DNA of 6,426 nt, taken from the NCBI GenBank assembly GCA_946480685.1, contig CAMLLI010000271.1, positions 1 to 6,426 on the forward strand. The letters are read 5' to 3'. The position numbers were made by a program, and so were the translations under genes. Below, in pieces: positions 5,219 to 6,426 of the stretch. Source of the stretch: an uncultured Flammeovirgaceae bacterium (GTDB lineage: Bacteria; Bacteroidota; Bacteroidia; Cytophagales; Cyclobacteriaceae). The notes under the pieces were generated by a model. The model ran no database searches and was not told the DNA's origin. It saw nothing but the letters and a program-made list of their open reading frames with translations. Every line of letters starts with the position of its first letter. The first letter of the stretch is position 1.

Positions 5219-5260
5219 AAAAAAGCCTTCATGCAGCAGCATCAAGGCTTTTTTATTTTT
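5219..5260 (+). terminator. Bidirectional intrinsic terminator between convergent genes
   Basis: AAAAAAGCCTT (5219-5229) pairs perfectly with AAGGCTTTTTT (5244-5254). Inside, ATGC (5231-5234) pairs with GCAT (5239-5242) across one mismatch, leaving a four-base loop. A second T-run follows (ATTTTTAT). The A-run on the left gives a T-run on the minus strand, so the hairpin can end both the thioredoxin-like gene (+) and the 43-aa gene (-), whose stop is 19 bases past the T-runs. Confidence 0.92.
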
Positions 5261-5278
5261 ATAGCATGTTGATCTGCG

Positions 5279-5410
5279 TTAGTCTTTTTTCTCTTGTTCC
5301 TTTTTTACCTTAAGGAAATCGACATAGCCGAGGGCAGTAGCAAAACCTACGATTACAGCTACGATCGCGATAAAAATATTAGCTCCGTCTCCAATAAACT
5401 GTTGAAACAT
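5279..5410 (-). CDS. Small single-helix membrane protein, 43 aa
   Basis: On the minus strand, ATG at 5410-5408 opens a 43-residue frame ending in TAA at 5281-5279. The order is a short amphipathic start (MFQQFIGDGAN), one membrane helix at residues 12-30 (IFIAIVAVIVGFATALGYV) and a strongly charged tail (DFLKVKKEQEKKD). Three things support a real gene although it is short: an exact -7 element with a near -33 element 22 bases upstream, the shared terminator directly downstream, and the clean hydrophobic-then-charged layout. I do not recognise a named family. Small proteins of this shape often accompany larger membrane complexes, but no partner is evident here. The window shows no co-transcribed neighbour: it has its own promoter and terminator, and the TPR gene behind it lies beyond a 250-base spacer. 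Confidence 0.7.
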   Translation of the reverse strand: MFQQFIGDGANIFIAIVAVIVGFATALGYVDFLKVKKEQEKKD

Positions 5411-5432
5411 GGTTGTAGTTGTTTAACGGCAA

Positions 5433-5463
5433 CAAAGGTATGTGTTGAACCCTAACGATGAAA
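5433..5463 (-). promoter_or_regulatory. Promoter of the 43-aa membrane protein gene
   Basis: On the minus strand TACCTTTG (5440-5433) matches TAnnTTTG exactly, and TTTC (5463-5460) lies 19 bases upstream as a near match to the -33 TTTG. The ATG is 22 bases downstream of the -7 element, giving a leader of roughly 15-18 bases. Confidence 0.65.
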
Positions 5464-5582
5464 GCATTTGCGTTTAAAAAATTAACGTGCGTGAAACGGT
5501 TTTGACCTTCAGCAAGTTTCATCCTCCAGCCACACTCACCATCCTAAAACTTCAATCGATAGCACCTGCAACCACTCCCTCC

Positions 5583-5660
5583 GAACTTCTAACTTTTGTC
5601 TTCCGTCTTCCGGACTTCATGACTTCCGGACTTCCCGTCTTCCGGACTTCCGGACTCTTC
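5583..5660 (+). repeat. 8-bp tandem repeat array B (GACTTCCG units)
   Basis: From 5598 the sequence reads as successive units gtcttcc (7 bases), gtcttccg, gacttcat, gacttccg, gacttccc, gtcttccg, gacttccg and gactcttc. Two looser units, gaacttct and aactttt, precede them from 5583. The unit and its orientation match array A at 414-445. The array ends three bases before the stop codon of the minus-strand TPR gene. The whole spacer 5464-5663 holds no supported gene. From about 5518 it is rich in C and T and poor in G on the plus strand. Confidence 0.8.
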
Positions 5661-5663
5661 TCG

Positions 5664-6426
5664 CTAAACCCTCCGAATCTTCCTCCTATGAAAGTAAAAG
5701 TTAAGCGCTCCCAAAATCACCAGCCCCGCTAAAATGAAAAGCACAATGAACAGACGGCTGTTACGAAGTTCAAGCTTGGTGATCTCGTCTTGCTGCTTGA
5801 GCAGATCAAACTCTTTATCTTTTTGCTGAAACTCCATGATCATTTCCATCTGTGCGATATTACGGGTACTCTCTTCGCCATAGATCTTTTCGCGTGTCTC
5901 ATCATACTTCAACTGTGCTTCGTACGCTTCCTTCCACTTCCCTGTATTTGAGTAATTTTCAGCAATGGTTTTGTAGATGGTAGGATGGAATGCATACGCC
6001 TGCAATTCGTTGGAGAGCAGCAGTGCTTCATCCAGGTATATCTGTGCAGGCTTTGGTTGCTTGGCTTTGGTATAGGTAATGCCCAGGTTAATAATAATAT
6101 TCAGGGCGCCAAGTTTATTGTTGCTTTTGCGTTCAAGTTCAAGAGCCTTCTCGTAATTTTCAACAGCACGCTGATAGTTGTTCTGGCGGAAATATAGGTT
6201 ACCCATGTTCATCAACGGATCAGCGTATATATTTCCTTTCTTTTCGCTGAGCTGGTATGCCTGTGAAAAGTAGCTCATCGCTTTTTCATATAGCTGTATC
6301 TCGCTGTGCAGGTTACCGAGGTTGTTCATCGAGCGAATGATCTTGTCTTCATCCTTCATCTCTACAAACAACGCATACGATGCTTCCATATATTTCATGG
6401 CCTGCCCGTAGTCTTTCTTCATGGAG
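5664..6426 (-). CDS. TPR and coiled-coil protein with C-terminal membrane helix, N-terminus outside window
   Basis: The frame is open at the right window edge and ends in TAG at 5666-5664; about 253 residues are visible. Numbering from the Met at 6422, TPR units lie at about 31-63 (NNLGNLHSEIQLYEKAMSYF), 70-103 (MNMGNLYFRQNNYQRAVENY), 109-142 and 147-180, with an earlier partial one at 1-25. A charged helix likely to form a coiled coil covers 183-221 (EFQQKDKEFDLLKQQDEITK). One membrane helix covers about 224-243, then a nine-residue basic tail. In Bacteroidota this TPR, EESTRN..-type linker, coiled coil and helix normally leads into a cytoplasmic output domain such as a histidine kinase, a cyclase, a phosphatase or a LuxR-type DNA-binding domain. 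Here none follows. The stop lies three bases from the 8-bp repeat array. Either a short sensor-like form or a gene that lost its output domain is possible. Confidence 0.85.
   Translation of the reverse strand, partial: SMKKDYGQAMKYMEASYALFVEMKDEDKIIRSMNNLGNLHSEIQLYEKAMSYFSQAYQLSEKKGNIYADPLMNMGNLYFRQNNYQRAVENYEKALELERKSNNKLGALNIIINLGITYTKAKQPKPAQIYLDEALLLSNELQAYAFHPTIYKTIAENYSNTGKWKEAYEAQLKYDETREKIYGEESTRNIAQMEMIMEFQQKDKEFDLLKQQDEITKLELRNSRLFIVLFILAGLVILGALNFYFHRRKIRRV

Noticed and set aside
5583..5660. CRISPR-like array.
   Set aside because: The unit is only 8 bp, directly tandem, and lacks unique spacers. No cas gene is in the window.

Overview
The window looks like chromosomal DNA of a Bacteroidota bacterium, most probably a Cytophagales-like member. 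The reasons are the protein families present, a moderate GC content, the lack of Shine-Dalgarno sequences before most starts, and good matches to the Bacteroidota sigma promoter (-7 element TAnnTTTG) before several genes. No rRNA, tRNA, CRISPR array, transposase or phage gene was seen.

Left part (1-3023, all genes on +). The 3' end of a DoxX-type membrane protein is closed by a strong intrinsic terminator. A G-poor spacer of about 180 bases with an 8-bp tandem repeat follows. Then comes a run of small stand-alone proteins: an SRPBCC (START-fold) protein, a GyrI-like effector-binding protein, a 47-aa single-helix peptide, a 64-aa winged-helix fragment resembling the C-terminus of ArsR-type regulators, a RibD-C/DHFR-like reductase and an NTF2/SnoaL-like protein. 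The 47-aa and 64-aa frames overlap as ATGA, and the reductase starts 27 bases later, so these three look like one transcript. A palindrome TGACA-N6-TGTCA occurs before the SRPBCC gene and again before the GyrI-like gene, suggesting one regulator for both.

Middle part (3044-4509). A YkgJ-type cysteine-cluster protein has a promoter so close to its start codon that the mRNA is probably leaderless. It overlaps by 17 bases a gene for an exported, probably outer-membrane beta-barrel protein. A 99-aa membrane protein on the minus strand converges on the barrel gene and overlaps its end by 9 bases.

Right part (4612-6426). An exported thioredoxin-fold protein with a WCGWC active site (+) and a 43-aa single-helix membrane protein (-) converge on a shared bidirectional terminator. 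The last gene (-, open at the window edge) is a TPR/coiled-coil protein with one membrane helix. It stops nine residues after that helix, immediately beside a second, longer array of the same 8-bp repeat found in the left part.

Nothing here is a recognisable defence system, secondary-metabolite cluster or mobile element. The most unusual signals are the paired palindromes, the shared 8-bp repeat with its strand-asymmetric C-rich surroundings, the ATGA-coupled pair of tiny genes, and the abrupt end of the TPR protein next to the repeat.
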